A stretch of DNA of 64,000 bases from Fulvivirga marina (GCF_016775155.1 NZ_JAEUGD010000066.1:594833-658832); one strand, 5' to 3'; positions 27,656 through 37,134 are shown, counted from the stretch's first letter. The notes: generated from the sequence alone by a model not told the origin. A program made the numbers and translations.

Positions 27656-28711
27656 ATGTCCTTAATTCTATATTGTCTGGCTTTGATCACTTCATTTTAC
27701 CTACTGGCAGAAGTAAGTGATCGCTATTTTGTAGTTTCACTGGACAAAATTGCTGAAAGACTAAAAATGTCACATGAAATGGCAGGAGCAACTTTAATGG
27801 CCATTGGATCTAGTGCTCCTGAACTGTTTGTAGCCATTATTTCATTGATCAGATCTGGTGATCATGCAGCGATTGGTGTTGGTACGATTGTAGGCTCAGC
27901 CTTATTTAATATATTAGTGATTATCGGAGCCTCAGCCATAGTACGTAATGCCAAACTTATGTGGCAACCAGTAGTTCGAGATTTCGTTTTCTATGCCCTA
28001 TCTGTAGCCGCTCTTTTTGTAGTATTAGGCGATGGCTTGGTTACGTGGGTAGAAAGCCTGTTACTCATTATCTTTTATGGAGGCTACCTGCTCACTGTAA
28101 TGAACTGGAAAAGGCTTTTCAACTTTGAAGATGGAGACCTTATAGATGAAGGGTATGAAAACCCAACACTAAAAGGCTGGAAAAGGATTTTCATCCCATT
28201 GCGCTATGCTCTTAGAAAAATGTTTCCCCATCCGAAACATTACATACTCACGTTCATATTTTCTATAGTAGCCATTGCATTTCTATGCTGGGTTCTTGTT
28301 GAATCTGCCATTGGCATTTCAATGATCATGAAAATACCTGAAGTGGTAATAGCGCTCACAGTATTAGCCATTGGAACTTCAATTCCAGATATGGTTTCAT
28401 CAGTTATCGTGGCTCGTCAAGGGCGCGGTGGAATGGCTGTAAGTAATGCTGTAGGGTCTAATATTTTTGATATACTTATAGGCTTGGGATTTCCCTGGTT
28501 AATTATATCAATCGTTAAAAATGAACCTATCCTGACCAATGCTGCAAGTTTAAATGAATCGGTTATTCTACTTTTTGCATCTGTAGCACTAATCTTTCTG
28601 ACCTTCGTTATTTACAAATGGAGAGTAAATAAAAAACTCGGATACATTCTCATATTCATTTATGTAGCTTATCTGGCCAGAGAAATTATTGGATTGTACT
28701 ACCCTATTTAA
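27656..28711 (+). CDS. calcium/sodium antiporter (CaCA family, YrbG-like)
   Basis: 351 residues, about ten hydrophobic segments. Both inverted alpha-repeat signatures are present: GATLMAIGSSAPELFVA near residue 43 and LAIGTSIPDMVSSV near 239, each with the acidic residue needed for Ca2+ binding. A cytoplasmic loop (about 150-190) separates the halves. Inner-membrane Ca2+ (or K+-dependent Na+/Ca2+) exchanger. Single gene. Confidence 0.94.
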   Translation: MSLILYCLALITSFYLLAEVSDRYFVVSLDKIAERLKMSHEMAGATLMAIGSSAPELFVAIISLIRSGDHAAIGVGTIVGSALFNILVIIGASAIVRNAKLMWQPVVRDFVFYALSVAALFVVLGDGLVTWVESLLLIIFYGGYLLTVMNWKRLFNFEDGDLIDEGYENPTLKGWKRIFIPLRYALRKMFPHPKHYILTFIFSIVAIAFLCWVLVESAIGISMIMKIPEVVIALTVLAIGTSIPDMVSSVIVARQGRGGMAVSNAVGSNIFDILIGLGFPWLIISIVKNEPILTNAASLNESVILLFASVALIFLTFVIYKWRVNKKLGYILIFIYVAYLAREIIGLYYPI

Positions 28712-28747
28712 ACCTGATATCAAGTAAGTCAAGTCGATGTAATACTT

Positions 28748-28803
28748 AAAAAAAGAAAGTTACCCTCAAGGTTATGTAATAACACCAACCTCAAGAGTAA
28801 CTT
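28748..28803 (-). terminator. terminator of the gene at 28825
   Basis: Long imperfect hairpin with arms built on AAGTTAC and GTAACTT plus inner CAAGGTT/AACCTC pairing. On the minus strand it is followed by a seven-T run (plus 28748-28754). It starts 22 bp past the stop codon. Confidence 0.7.
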
Positions 28804-28824
28804 GTCTCTTAAGCTATAAAAAGC

Positions 28825-29433
28825 TTATTTCAATACCTTTTTGGCTAAATACTGTCCCAATTCCTTACCTGCCTTAGCATAAGACTCCTGAATTCTGTAT
28901 CCTGTATCAAAATCGTACCCCATACCTCCTCTACCGGGTGAATTTTCGATAGTAACTACTGCTACAGGGTCAGTCGTGCCGGTTTTTACAAATACAGCTT
29001 CAAGATCAGTATATGCATTTTTTCTAACTACACCTACATTAAATCCAGGCTCAGTAAAAGTAGTTTTCAATATCAATGTATATTCTGTACCATCAAAATC
29101 ACCTCCCACCAGGTTGTACTTCTCCAAATTCTTATTGAACAACTCTTCAAATTTTGGTTCAAACCTCTCGTTTCGATCAGCTATCCAGTTCTTCTTCCAC
29201 TTATCTCCCGATCCTACTTCTTTCTTATTTAACTTAGCCACTTTTTCATTAACGTAGTCCTCTTCTTTTTCAAACTTTCCTACCCCCATATTACTGTAGT
29301 CATACTCAATATTCAGTTTCTTCTGACTTTTAAGAAAATCAAGATCACCGGATCTTACTTTCATTTTCTGTCCGCAAACAACTGCTACCGGGGCAAGCAA
29401 CAATGATGAAATAATTAAGGCTTTTATGTTCAT
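28825..29433 (-). CDS. secreted protein of unknown function
   Basis: 202 residues, not recognised. Signal peptide (MNIKALIISSLLLAPVAVVC then GQK). The mature part starts with KMKVRSGDLDFLKSQKKLNIEYDYS and has a central sheet-rich region with YTLILKTTFTEPGFNVGV; the end is helical. No catalytic motif. Similar Bacteroidota proteins are called hypothetical secreted proteins. A perfect 18-bp palindrome lies 15 bp upstream of its start, so it may be specifically regulated. Confidence 0.8.
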   Translation of the reverse strand: MNIKALIISSLLLAPVAVVCGQKMKVRSGDLDFLKSQKKLNIEYDYSNMGVGKFEKEEDYVNEKVAKLNKKEVGSGDKWKKNWIADRNERFEPKFEELFNKNLEKYNLVGGDFDGTEYTLILKTTFTEPGFNVGVVRKNAYTDLEAVFVKTGTTDPVAVVTIENSPGRGGMGYDFDTGYRIQESYAKAGKELGQYLAKKVLK

Positions 29434-29447
29434 AGTTTATAGAGTTT

Positions 29448-29465
29448 ATTTACAAGCTTGTAAAT
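29448..29465. promoter_or_regulatory. perfect 18-bp palindrome upstream of secreted protein gene
   Basis: ATTTACAAG-CTTGTAAAT, 9-bp arms without a spacer, 15 bp before the minus-strand ATG at 29433. Its size and position suit a dimeric repressor binding over the transcription start. Nothing is known of the regulator. Confidence 0.5.
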
Positions 29466-29633
29466 TATTCAGATTATTATAATATACAATAAAATCATCC
29501 TTTTAAAATTGATCTTTCGATAACTGGGTTATTAATCACACCCTCGCAGGTCAGTCTTCTACGAAATTCAATGATGAAATTAGCACCTTTTACTTTCCTC
29601 AAACTGTAGGTAAACTTTAAATGCGCTTGAACT

Positions 29634-30224
29634 TTAGCTCTCGGTTTGCGCGCCTGCAATCTTTGTTGATAAAACTGATTTGTTCATATCATAAGCCATA
29701 ATAAAATATTCCTGATTGTTATATTGAAATTCGCCTACAGTGCTCCAACCTAACTTATTAGTATGAGCCTTCAATGAACGGGCATTAGCTTTATTTATAA
29801 ATGTAGCAGTCAAAGGGTATCTCTCTACCATTTGGAGGCGCATCACCTCAAAAAGGGATTTCAGCAGATCTCCTCCTCTGTAAGCCTTGTCTATGCATAT
29901 CGGTCCATATTGAAAGCTATTTTCTGTAGTAAGATCATATCCTGGAAATTGGACTTTTGGGAAAAACGAGGTCATATAAGTAAAAATAGGCCACTGTGCA
30001 TAGTAATCCCAGCTACCAGCAAATATGTATGCTACCACTGCTCCTTTATCGAAAGCAATGAACAAGCCACCCTCAGAAATTATACGTTCAACTTGCTGTT
30101 GAGTAAAAGGTGTTGTTACAAAACCATCCTTTCTATCCTCTTCTTTTAAGTTGTTAAACAGGTATTTTTCCTGAAGATCCAAAACACTTTGAACGTCTTC
30201 CAGCGTAGCACTTCTTACTTCCAT
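29634..30224 (-). CDS. GNAT family N-acetyltransferase
   Basis: 196 residues. The N-terminal strand-helix pattern MEVRSATLEDVQSVLDLQEKY is typical of GNAT proteins; a central GGLFIAFDKGAVVAYIFAGSW strand pair and the segment ICIDKAYRGGDLLKSLFEVM correspond to the acetyl-CoA binding core, with RGGDL as a weak form of the pyrophosphate loop. The substrate is unknown. The next gene upstream begins 30 bp away on the same strand. Confidence 0.85.
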   Translation of the reverse strand: MEVRSATLEDVQSVLDLQEKYLFNNLKEEDRKDGFVTTPFTQQQVERIISEGGLFIAFDKGAVVAYIFAGSWDYYAQWPIFTYMTSFFPKVQFPGYDLTTENSFQYGPICIDKAYRGGDLLKSLFEVMRLQMVERYPLTATFINKANARSLKAHTNKLGWSTVGEFQYNNQEYFIMAYDMNKSVLSTKIAGAQTES

Positions 30225-30253
30225 AGGGTAATAATTGAATATAAACAGATTGA

Positions 30254-30553
30254 TTAACCTCGCAAATGTGTATCAAGCACATCCTCTGAAGAATATGACG
30301 ATACTGGTGTTGCAAACTTCACGATTTGATAGCTTAAAAAACCTCCAAACGCAGCTCCAAGTATGGCCAGCACATAAACCAAAGGACTTTGCCCGTATAA
30401 GATAGCTCCTACCATGGCACCAGACACCTCAAACCCGAACAGCAGTATCAACAGTATAATAACATATTTCCATGGTTTCAAGCCCTTCTTCCTTGCTATT
30501 TTACTAATAGTTTTTCCAAGGGTTAGAACAGTCAAAACTTCAAGCATAGACAC
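30254..30553 (-). CDS. small membrane protein of unknown function
   Basis: 99 residues with two hydrophobic segments, about 29-50 (YVIILLILLFGFEVSGA) and 56-78 (LVYVLAILGAAFGGFLSY), and a basic segment before the first. Not recognised. It lies 30 bp upstream of the GNAT gene on the same strand and may share its transcript. Confidence 0.65.
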   Translation of the reverse strand: MSMLEVLTVLTLGKTISKIARKKGLKPWKYVIILLILLFGFEVSGAMVGAILYGQSPLVYVLAILGAAFGGFLSYQIVKFATPVSSYSSEDVLDTHLRG

Positions 30554-30701
30554 GTACTCATATAACTACTAAAGATCAGTTAACTCTGCAATTTTGGCAG
30601 GGGCAGCAATGTAATCAATTAGCGTGAAAAATTGGCATAAATGAGAAGATTGTTTATTCGCACCGACGATCATGATTTCTGAAGGAAAAATTAGATAAAA
30701 C

Positions 30702-30732
30702 AGGCTGTATCAGTAATGTTGCGATACAGCCT
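30702..30732 (-). terminator. terminator of the imelysin/TonB receptor operon
   Basis: Perfect 10-bp stem AGGCTGTATC/GATACAGCCT with an 11-nt loop; on the minus strand it is followed by GTTTTAT. It lies 55 bp past the receptor stop codon. Confidence 0.75.
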
Positions 30733-30786
30733 TTAATTATTTAGTAACATCAAAACAATAACACTACTTACAAGGTAAGAGGCTAT

Positions 30787-33225
30787 CTAAAATTTAAGTT
30801 CCAATGTCAGGTAAAAAGTACGGCCATCTGCTGGGATTATTCCAGGTCCCGGGTAGCCCGATGCTCTCCTTGTAAAATACTTATTATCTGTCAGGTTATT
30901 AATGCTGGCCTCTAATTTTGCAAACCTGTAACGATAACTTGCTGAGAGGTCCATCACATAATAAGTAGGTATTGGACCTGATACAGCCCCCGGAACCATA
31001 TCATCCGCATTGGTGGCATCCGTAAAATGTTTTTGAACATAAGAGTACTGATAAGTGACCTTGAAATCATTGTGAATATAAGACAACCCGGCACGTAAAC
31101 TGAATGGAGGTACAAGCTCCACCCTATTCCCTTCTATAGCCTCTTCTTCACTCGCCAGATACCTTGCATCTATTACAGATGCATTGACGAATAAATTCAG
31201 GTTGTTTTGTGAGTCAAACCCAAGCGCATCAAACAGTTCGAGTTCACCAAAAGCCTCTACTCCAGTGCTATAAGCATCCGATATATTTCCTCTATATCGG
31301 TAAACTCTGAAGTTAACCGTATCCTTTTTCTGAATGGCACTGATGCGATCATTATACCGGAGATAGAACAGGCTTATATCATAATTAAATTTCCCTGGCT
31401 TATTCCCTCTTATCCCAAGATCAAAGTTATAACCAAACTCATCTTTAATATTTGGATCTACCACCAAATTTGGGTTAACTACTCTGATATCATTGAAGTT
31501 AATAGATTTATAGTTTTGAGAGAAATTAGCATAAACTTCCTTATTCTCAAGCTTATAGCTAAGACCTAAGCCGAAAAACATGAAGTCCCTTGATCGCTCT
31601 CTGGATTCATACTCTTGATAGGTTGAATCTTTCTTAAACCCTGTTACCGGATCCTTCACAAAGGTACTTTTTTGATAGTATCCATCTGCACCAGTAAATA
31701 TATGCTCGAAACGTAACCCTGGAGTCACGCTAAATTTATCTGTAATGTCAAAAATATTCTCGGTAAATATCGATAGGTTCTCGCTAGGCAGGTCAAAATC
31801 CGAATCTTCTAGATTATTAGGGTTCAAAAAGGTAAAGTGAGGCTCACTTGTAGCATCGGCCAAGCCTTGCTTTCTATCTGTGAAACCATTGTAATACCTA
31901 ACACCTACCAGTGACACTGCTTGCTTATCAGCGATGCTGTAGTTGTAAATCAGACGTGTTTCATTACCAAAATTATGAAATTCATCGGAAAACAAGTTTC
32001 TTTCCTTTTCCACATCATCTGTGCGGTCAATTCTCCCCAAGTTACCGAGTGCATCTCTACCTCCTAACAGGGCAAAACTCCTTACATTTAGCTTTAGTTT
32101 GTTATTAATCTTATAATTGATGGTATTGGCAAACAAATTCCAGTTTACCTGAAACCAGTTCCTCCCTCGAATAGACTGTCTAGGATTCTCAGCAAAGAAC
32201 TGGTCAGTAAGCCCTCCCGGTTGCTGGGCCAGATAATCCATGAAAGTATATTCAAACTTTATGGAGAGCCTTTCAGAAGGCTCATACTTCAAAGCCCCAT
32301 AAGCCATCTTGGAATCAAAGGAGCTGTTATCCCTCCACCCATCACCTCTTTTATATTGAAAAAAGGTGTAGTAGTTCCACTTTCCAACGGTACCTCCCAA
32401 ACTATTAAAAGTGCTATAGAAACCGTAAGAACCTACCGTATTACGTGTAATACCTTCGATCTTCTTCTCCTCTGCCCCTTCTTTCATCACAAAATTCAGT
32501 AACCCTCCAAACTGAGTACCATATTGCAGGGAAGCAGCCCCCCTCACCACTTCTATGCGCTCCACCGCCTCAGTTGCCGGGGTATAATAGCTTTCCGGGT
32601 AGCCTAAAGCATCCGCACTAATATCATAGCCATTTTGTCTTACGTTAAAGTTTGCTGTCCTACTGGGATCAAGTCCTCGTGCGCCAATTCCCAACTGCAG
32701 GCCAGCTCCATCACTTTCCCAAATGTTAAGCCCCGGGACTTTGGCATAAACCTGACGGCTATTATTTACGGCCAGATTAGCTGTAATATCACGAAGTTCT
32801 ATTACTTCATTTTTTTTTGCTTCATAAATGGCAGCCCCCTCAACAGCTTGCAACCTGCGAATACCTGAGGTTTCTTCACGTTGGCTTTTGATCGTCACAT
32901 TATCCAACTCTGCCGCAAGCTCTGTTAATTCAAAATCAATGTTTAATACGCTATTTTCAGATGTAAGTGTTACCTCTTTGCTCGAGGTTGCCTTCCCCAT
33001 TGAAAATGCTGCCAGTGTATAAGTTCCGTAAGGCACATCCTTTAACTCAAAATAGCCTCTTTTGTTTGTAGAAGTAATATAAGCTGTGTTTTGAAGGAAA
33101 ACTTCCACTTCAACAACAGGAACTCCATCAGTAGACTTAACAGTTCCTTTAATAATACCCTGAGCACTAGCCTGTATGGCTAGAAAAACCAAAAGTATGG
33201 TTACGTACTTAAACTTTACTTTCAT
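30787..33225 (-). CDS. TonB-dependent receptor with carboxypeptidase-like N-terminal domain
   Basis: 812 residues. Signal peptide (AIQASAQ), then a carboxypeptidase-regulatory-like beta-sandwich (about 25-105), a plug domain (about 125-240, with VPGLNIWESDGAGLQLGIGARG and ASLQYGTQFGGLLNFV) and a long beta-barrel ending in the aromatic outer-membrane signature FYLTLELKF. Similar to siderophore or Fe-citrate receptors. It is the last gene of the operon with DUF4856, imelysin-like and HTTM genes; its start overlaps the HTTM stop by 1 nt. Probable ligand is iron or another metal complex, from context. Confidence 0.92.
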   Translation of the reverse strand: MKVKFKYVTILLVFLAIQASAQGIIKGTVKSTDGVPVVEVEVFLQNTAYITSTNKRGYFELKDVPYGTYTLAAFSMGKATSSKEVTLTSENSVLNIDFELTELAAELDNVTIKSQREETSGIRRLQAVEGAAIYEAKKNEVIELRDITANLAVNNSRQVYAKVPGLNIWESDGAGLQLGIGARGLDPSRTANFNVRQNGYDISADALGYPESYYTPATEAVERIEVVRGAASLQYGTQFGGLLNFVMKEGAEEKKIEGITRNTVGSYGFYSTFNSLGGTVGKWNYYTFFQYKRGDGWRDNSSFDSKMAYGALKYEPSERLSIKFEYTFMDYLAQQPGGLTDQFFAENPRQSIRGRNWFQVNWNLFANTINYKINNKLKLNVRSFALLGGRDALGNLGRIDRTDDVEKERNLFSDEFHNFGNETRLIYNYSIADKQAVSLVGVRYYNGFTDRKQGLADATSEPHFTFLNPNNLEDSDFDLPSENLSIFTENIFDITDKFSVTPGLRFEHIFTGADGYYQKSTFVKDPVTGFKKDSTYQEYESRERSRDFMFFGLGLSYKLENKEVYANFSQNYKSINFNDIRVVNPNLVVDPNIKDEFGYNFDLGIRGNKPGKFNYDISLFYLRYNDRISAIQKKDTVNFRVYRYRGNISDAYSTGVEAFGELELFDALGFDSQNNLNLFVNASVIDARYLASEEEAIEGNRVELVPPFSLRAGLSYIHNDFKVTYQYSYVQKHFTDATNADDMVPGAVSGPIPTYYVMDLSASYRYRFAKLEASINNLTDNKYFTRRASGYPGPGIIPADGRTFYLTLELKF

Positions 33226-34565
33226 TAATTCTTATAGGATAATATCCATTTTTTATGTTTAAACCCGTCCTGCTCTTTCGTCAGGTCCACTTCCGGATCA
33301 ATGAATAACCTACTTCCACTACCATTCAATGTCACGTAGGCCTCCGCCCTAATCTCCGGGTCATTAATTCCTTGTTTTATATATTCTTGCTCCAAAAAGT
33401 GAGCATATTGCAATATCATATCTGGTTGAGTCGACATTTGCTTCTCCTGCATAGGCGTTAAATGGTCATGTGCATATGCCTCCCATTGTCGTCCGGTTTC
33501 AGGATCCTTAACATGAAAAATGACATACCCTGCTTTTTCCATGAGCATAACTCTCCATGAAAAACGAAAACCCTGCTCCGTCCAAAAAAGCTTTCCGGGG
33601 TATAGCGTAAAGCGCCACGGCAGTAATACCTGCACTATTAAAAAAAGGGTAAAAAAACTAACCACCCATCGACTGGCAGTAGTAACATCATATTCTTTAG
33701 GAGTAGAACCTCTGTAAATTCCCATGCGCTGCAAAACAACCCTTAATTTATTTATTAAACCCTGATGAAAATCAGGAGAAAAGAAAATGGTTGTAGAGAG
33801 TATCATTATAAAAGGGAACATCCCTATAGGGAAAAGCAACCAGGTAATGATATGAAATGCTATAACTGCTACATAAGCATATGAGCGAGTGCGTTTATAA
33901 AAAAGGAAGAAAGGAATGGTAAGATCGTAAATCGCACCAAACCAACTAAAAAAATAGGCCACCCAAACCTTTTCAAAAAGAGAGCCTACGACAGGGACAT
34001 GCGCATTAGGTGGGAGCCACATTCTCAACGGAAGTGCTTCAACCAGCCAATCGTAGTTAAGTTTGGCCACTCCGGCGTAGAAATAGACCAATGCCAGCTG
34101 TAATTGAATAACAAGGATGCACCAATATGGCACCTTGCTGACATTCAAGCTTGGCTTACGCCACACATCAATGGAAAAATGACGATGAGCCGGCAAGAAG
34201 ATCATAGCCAGGCTTACCAGACTTACAAAATAGTAGTGATTCAGGTAGTTGGTTTTATCTATGAGCTCTACATAGGTGAATGCGAGAAAGAATACCGAAG
34301 AAGATACCCTATAAAAAGCTCCTGCCATAACACATAGTGCAGTTATGGCCATAACAATAAACATGGCGTAGATGCCCACTTCACCGAGAGGTTTGATCCA
34401 CTCAAATCCATAGTAAGAAAAGAAGAAACGCGGCATGAGGTATTGGGAATCAACCCATCCGTTAAGCATAAACCGCATTACACTTACAAACATTATAAAG
34501 CCAAAAAGCACCCTGAATACAACTAAGGGTGCGATGGATGTTGGCTTATATATGATATTTTTCAT
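33225..34565 (-). CDS. HTTM domain membrane protein (vitamin K-dependent gamma-carboxylase-like)
   Basis: 446 residues. About eight hydrophobic segments in the first 300 residues, with the family hallmark DKTNYLNHYYFVSLVSL near 82-98 and a following H-rich segment PAHRHFSID. The C-terminal 130 residues are soluble. Related to the membrane part of vitamin K-dependent gamma-carboxylase, but bacterial HTTM proteins have no assigned substrate. The place between the imelysin-like gene (11 nt upstream) and the TonB receptor is recurrent in Bacteroidota, to my knowledge. Confidence 0.88.
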   Translation of the reverse strand: MKNIIYKPTSIAPLVVFRVLFGFIMFVSVMRFMLNGWVDSQYLMPRFFFSYYGFEWIKPLGEVGIYAMFIVMAITALCVMAGAFYRVSSSVFFLAFTYVELIDKTNYLNHYYFVSLVSLAMIFLPAHRHFSIDVWRKPSLNVSKVPYWCILVIQLQLALVYFYAGVAKLNYDWLVEALPLRMWLPPNAHVPVVGSLFEKVWVAYFFSWFGAIYDLTIPFFLFYKRTRSYAYVAVIAFHIITWLLFPIGMFPFIMILSTTIFFSPDFHQGLINKLRVVLQRMGIYRGSTPKEYDVTTASRWVVSFFTLFLIVQVLLPWRFTLYPGKLFWTEQGFRFSWRVMLMEKAGYVIFHVKDPETGRQWEAYAHDHLTPMQEKQMSTQPDMILQYAHFLEQEYIKQGINDPEIRAEAYVTLNGSGSRLFIDPEVDLTKEQDGFKHKKWILSYKN

Positions 34566-34576
34566 CTTCGAATGAT

Positions 34577-35692
34577 CTAATCACCATCATTGTCCTGGTA
34601 GGTAATCAAAACCCCAAGAGCAGAAGGCATATCGGCCTTTAACATTACTACCAACTTCTGCAACTCAGTGTAAGCCTCCTCGGCAGGTGTTGGATTAACT
34701 TCTACGGTCTCTTTATATGGAGATGGAATCTCCCCTACCTCTTTCATTGCTCTTTCAAATTGTAATTTGATAGCATCCGAAAGAAGACCTCCATTATATT
34801 GGGCGTTTATAGTGGTCAAATAGTCATAGAAGCTGACCTTATCACCACTTACACCAATGCCCATATAAAAATTATATAGTGCCTTCAGGTTTTCTGAAGC
34901 CAGCGAAATAGAGAGATCGCTATATCCTGCCTCTACCTCTGCCGGGATCGGAATTCCCTGAGATCTTTTGCCTAATGGAATACCGATTTTGCCATCACGG
35001 GTTTCTCTTTCAACAAATTTGTTTAGTTCATTAACCATAAGCCCCACACTACTCCCAACATCAGTTCCATCATTATTGATAAATACTGACTTATAATCAC
35101 CACCGGCTGCACTCCACCCGGTAGCCACTTCTGATACCCTCGTACGAATATCCAAGGCAACCGCCTTTAAGTAGTCTTTTCTGTTCGAAGCGTCGCCATC
35201 AACAGTAAACATATCCACAATACCCTGATCGGTATCGGAAATGCCATACAATAAATACCCAACTGCTGGAAATCCTTTCTCATCCTGCCCTGAAATGGTA
35301 TTAAAATCGTATGACCCGGTGACTATATTATTATCAATAGAAATGTAGTCTGCAGGAAATGAGTTGACAGAACTCATCAACAAAACATCAAATGCAGGAC
35401 CAAATTCCCAGAAGGAAGATCTCTGCCATGCATGATAGGCCACTTGAAATGCATTTCTAGCAGCATTAAGATTAGAGAGATCCGGAGTAGCTACAAAAGC
35501 ATTGACTGCTTCATCTAAAGTAATCACCTCCTTATTTAGAGTATCATAAGCCGGTATAATAACATTATCGGCCAGATCTTCTAACATTGCTTTACGATCA
35601 AAACCGGGAGTATTACCTCCGGTTTCATCATCACTGCAGCCTATAACCGCAATGAGATTTATTAACAGTATTACAGAAATTACTTGCTTCAT
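34577..35692 (-). CDS. imelysin family lipoprotein
   Basis: 371 residues. Lipobox near residue 19 (LIAVIGC). Helical body of the imelysin/EfeO-like fold: AYHAWQRSSFWEFGPAFD near 90-110 and GFPAVGYLLYG near 142-152. In classical imelysins the latter motif carries a His and a Glu (GxHxxE) that are thought to bind metal; both are replaced here. Probably surface or periplasmic, taking part in iron capture together with the TonB receptor. It directly abuts the DUF4856 gene. Confidence 0.9.
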   Translation of the reverse strand: MKQVISVILLINLIAVIGCSDDETGGNTPGFDRKAMLEDLADNVIIPAYDTLNKEVITLDEAVNAFVATPDLSNLNAARNAFQVAYHAWQRSSFWEFGPAFDVLLMSSVNSFPADYISIDNNIVTGSYDFNTISGQDEKGFPAVGYLLYGISDTDQGIVDMFTVDGDASNRKDYLKAVALDIRTRVSEVATGWSAAGGDYKSVFINNDGTDVGSSVGLMVNELNKFVERETRDGKIGIPLGKRSQGIPIPAEVEAGYSDLSISLASENLKALYNFYMGIGVSGDKVSFYDYLTTINAQYNGGLLSDAIKLQFERAMKEVGEIPSPYKETVEVNPTPAEEAYTELQKLVVMLKADMPSALGVLITYQDNDGD

Positions 35693-36817
35693 TTATAACT
35701 GATCTTTAATAGCTTCCAGTGATGGGTATGTTGCCACTAAGGTGGCCTTTGCCTTTTGAATCCCTGCAAGTTTTACCTCCCAGAAGTTACCATCAATACC
35801 CAGATCTGTGTTGAGTATTTCATTGATTTCAGCTTGGGTGATCTTCTTAACCGGGCTGTATTGTAAAGCCTTCACAAAAGCATAACCTTCAGACAAATGG
35901 TGAAATAAATTGCCATGATCTGCTGCACTTAAATCACTCATGGCCTGATTAAGATAATGAACAGCTGTAGCTGCGGCTACCAATTCATGGGCTTCATAAA
36001 TAATTTCCTTCTGCTCATTTTTCACCTCATACCTTTGAGCTACGATTGCAGCTCTACCTGTCAGATATGCGTTCATCAATGTTGTGCTAACTCCCAAAAG
36101 TGCATCACGCCCCAGAGTATACTTTGCCCAAAATCTATCCTCTGATTCTGATAATACCGGGGTACCATTTGGAAAATCAACAGGAACACCCCAATATCCA
36201 AAAGCTTCATCCCAGTGGTGCTCCATAGTAGTATAATTCTTACCATCAACCATGGTCTCATTATCTACATCATCACCTGTTTTGGCATCTGACAAATAAG
36301 AGTTGTAGATCTGGTTATAGAATACAGCACCCATCAATCCCTTCTCTACAAACTGAGTAAACTCCCAACCTTTCTCATTAACCAGGATAAAACCCGTTCC
36401 TCTTTCTAAAAGTCCGGCTTGTCCATTGCTTGCAGATATACCTGAATTACTTGCCTCTTCAGCTCCTACAAATAAATTCTTAAACCATTGTACATCAGAA
36501 ATAAAAGTTTTATCCTCAAGTTGCTTAGATGATGCATTCAGCTCAGCACTGATAAAGGCATTGTTCTCATTAGCAAACATGTTGAGTAGTTTAGATGCTT
36601 CTATGGCTTCTCCCAGGTTACCTGTAGAAAGGTAACTTTTTATCTCTGCAACCATATCAAGTCTATCAATCTGCCCCTGATAGCTTACTGTAGACTGACC
36701 ATCTCTGGTAAATTCATAAGTAGCTGGCACCTCTACATTCGGCAAAGCATCTTCATCCTCATCGCAAGAAAACAAGGCCGCTACAAACAATAGACTATAC
36801 AATAATTTAAGCTTCAT
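35693..36817 (-). CDS. DUF4856 lipoprotein
   Basis: 374 residues. Lipobox near residue 18 (LFVAALFSC). The family hallmark HHWDEAFGYWGVP is present near residue 202, with other helical segments similar in design to imelysin. First gene of the four-gene operon, with a very clear promoter about 50 bp upstream. DUF4856 and imelysin-like proteins next to each other are commonly found beside iron receptors in Bacteroidota; a direct function has not been shown. Confidence 0.9.
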   Translation of the reverse strand: MKLKLLYSLLFVAALFSCDEDEDALPNVEVPATYEFTRDGQSTVSYQGQIDRLDMVAEIKSYLSTGNLGEAIEASKLLNMFANENNAFISAELNASSKQLEDKTFISDVQWFKNLFVGAEEASNSGISASNGQAGLLERGTGFILVNEKGWEFTQFVEKGLMGAVFYNQIYNSYLSDAKTGDDVDNETMVDGKNYTTMEHHWDEAFGYWGVPVDFPNGTPVLSESEDRFWAKYTLGRDALLGVSTTLMNAYLTGRAAIVAQRYEVKNEQKEIIYEAHELVAAATAVHYLNQAMSDLSAADHGNLFHHLSEGYAFVKALQYSPVKKITQAEINEILNTDLGIDGNFWEVKLAGIQKAKATLVATYPSLEAIKDQL

Positions 36818-37134
36818 AAGTGGTTAACGTTATCTTTATTTAGACTTTGTTTAAATAATGACACAAATATAACAGGCTCTAGGAAGTCATCAAATTTTGT
36901 TTAGAATAATTTTAAATAAAAATAATATGTTGGTATCCAGTAGCCAATGTGCATTTCTGAAGGTGAATTCTCCATTGCAAAAAATATACTTTCCTAAGTA
37001 TTTAGGAATCCCGCAATTAATATTTCCGTGCATGAAGCCTTGAATCCGTTGATTGGGTAATGGATTTATTTCCTCAATCGCTAACTGAAATATAACCTAG
37101 GGGATAAATATTGGAGAAAACAAACTCAGTGTCT
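36818..37134. other. 317-bp intergenic region with operon promoter
   Basis: Holds the DUF4856 operon promoter (separate entry) and, at 36991-37008, an inverted repeat TTCCTAA-gtat-TTAGGAA which on the minus strand is followed after a few bases by six T. It may terminate the DUF819 gene. An 8-bp TAACGTTA palindrome lies near 36826-36833 between promoter and start; no Fur-type box was recognised. The rest has no gene. Confidence 0.5.
36864..36894 (-). promoter_or_regulatory. promoter of the DUF4856-imelysin-HTTM-TonB receptor operon
   Basis: On the minus strand a TTTG box (36894-36891), exactly 19 nt, then TATATTTG (36871-36864). This is the full Bacteroidota sigma factor pattern TTTG-N19-TAnnTTTG. 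The ATG of the first gene follows about 47 nt later. It is the best promoter in the window. Confidence 0.85.

Noticed and set aside
36818-36863. Fur box between promoter and start of the DUF4856 operon
   Set aside because: Only an 8-bp TAACGTTA palindrome is present; it does not resemble the repeated GATAAT pattern of Fur sites.
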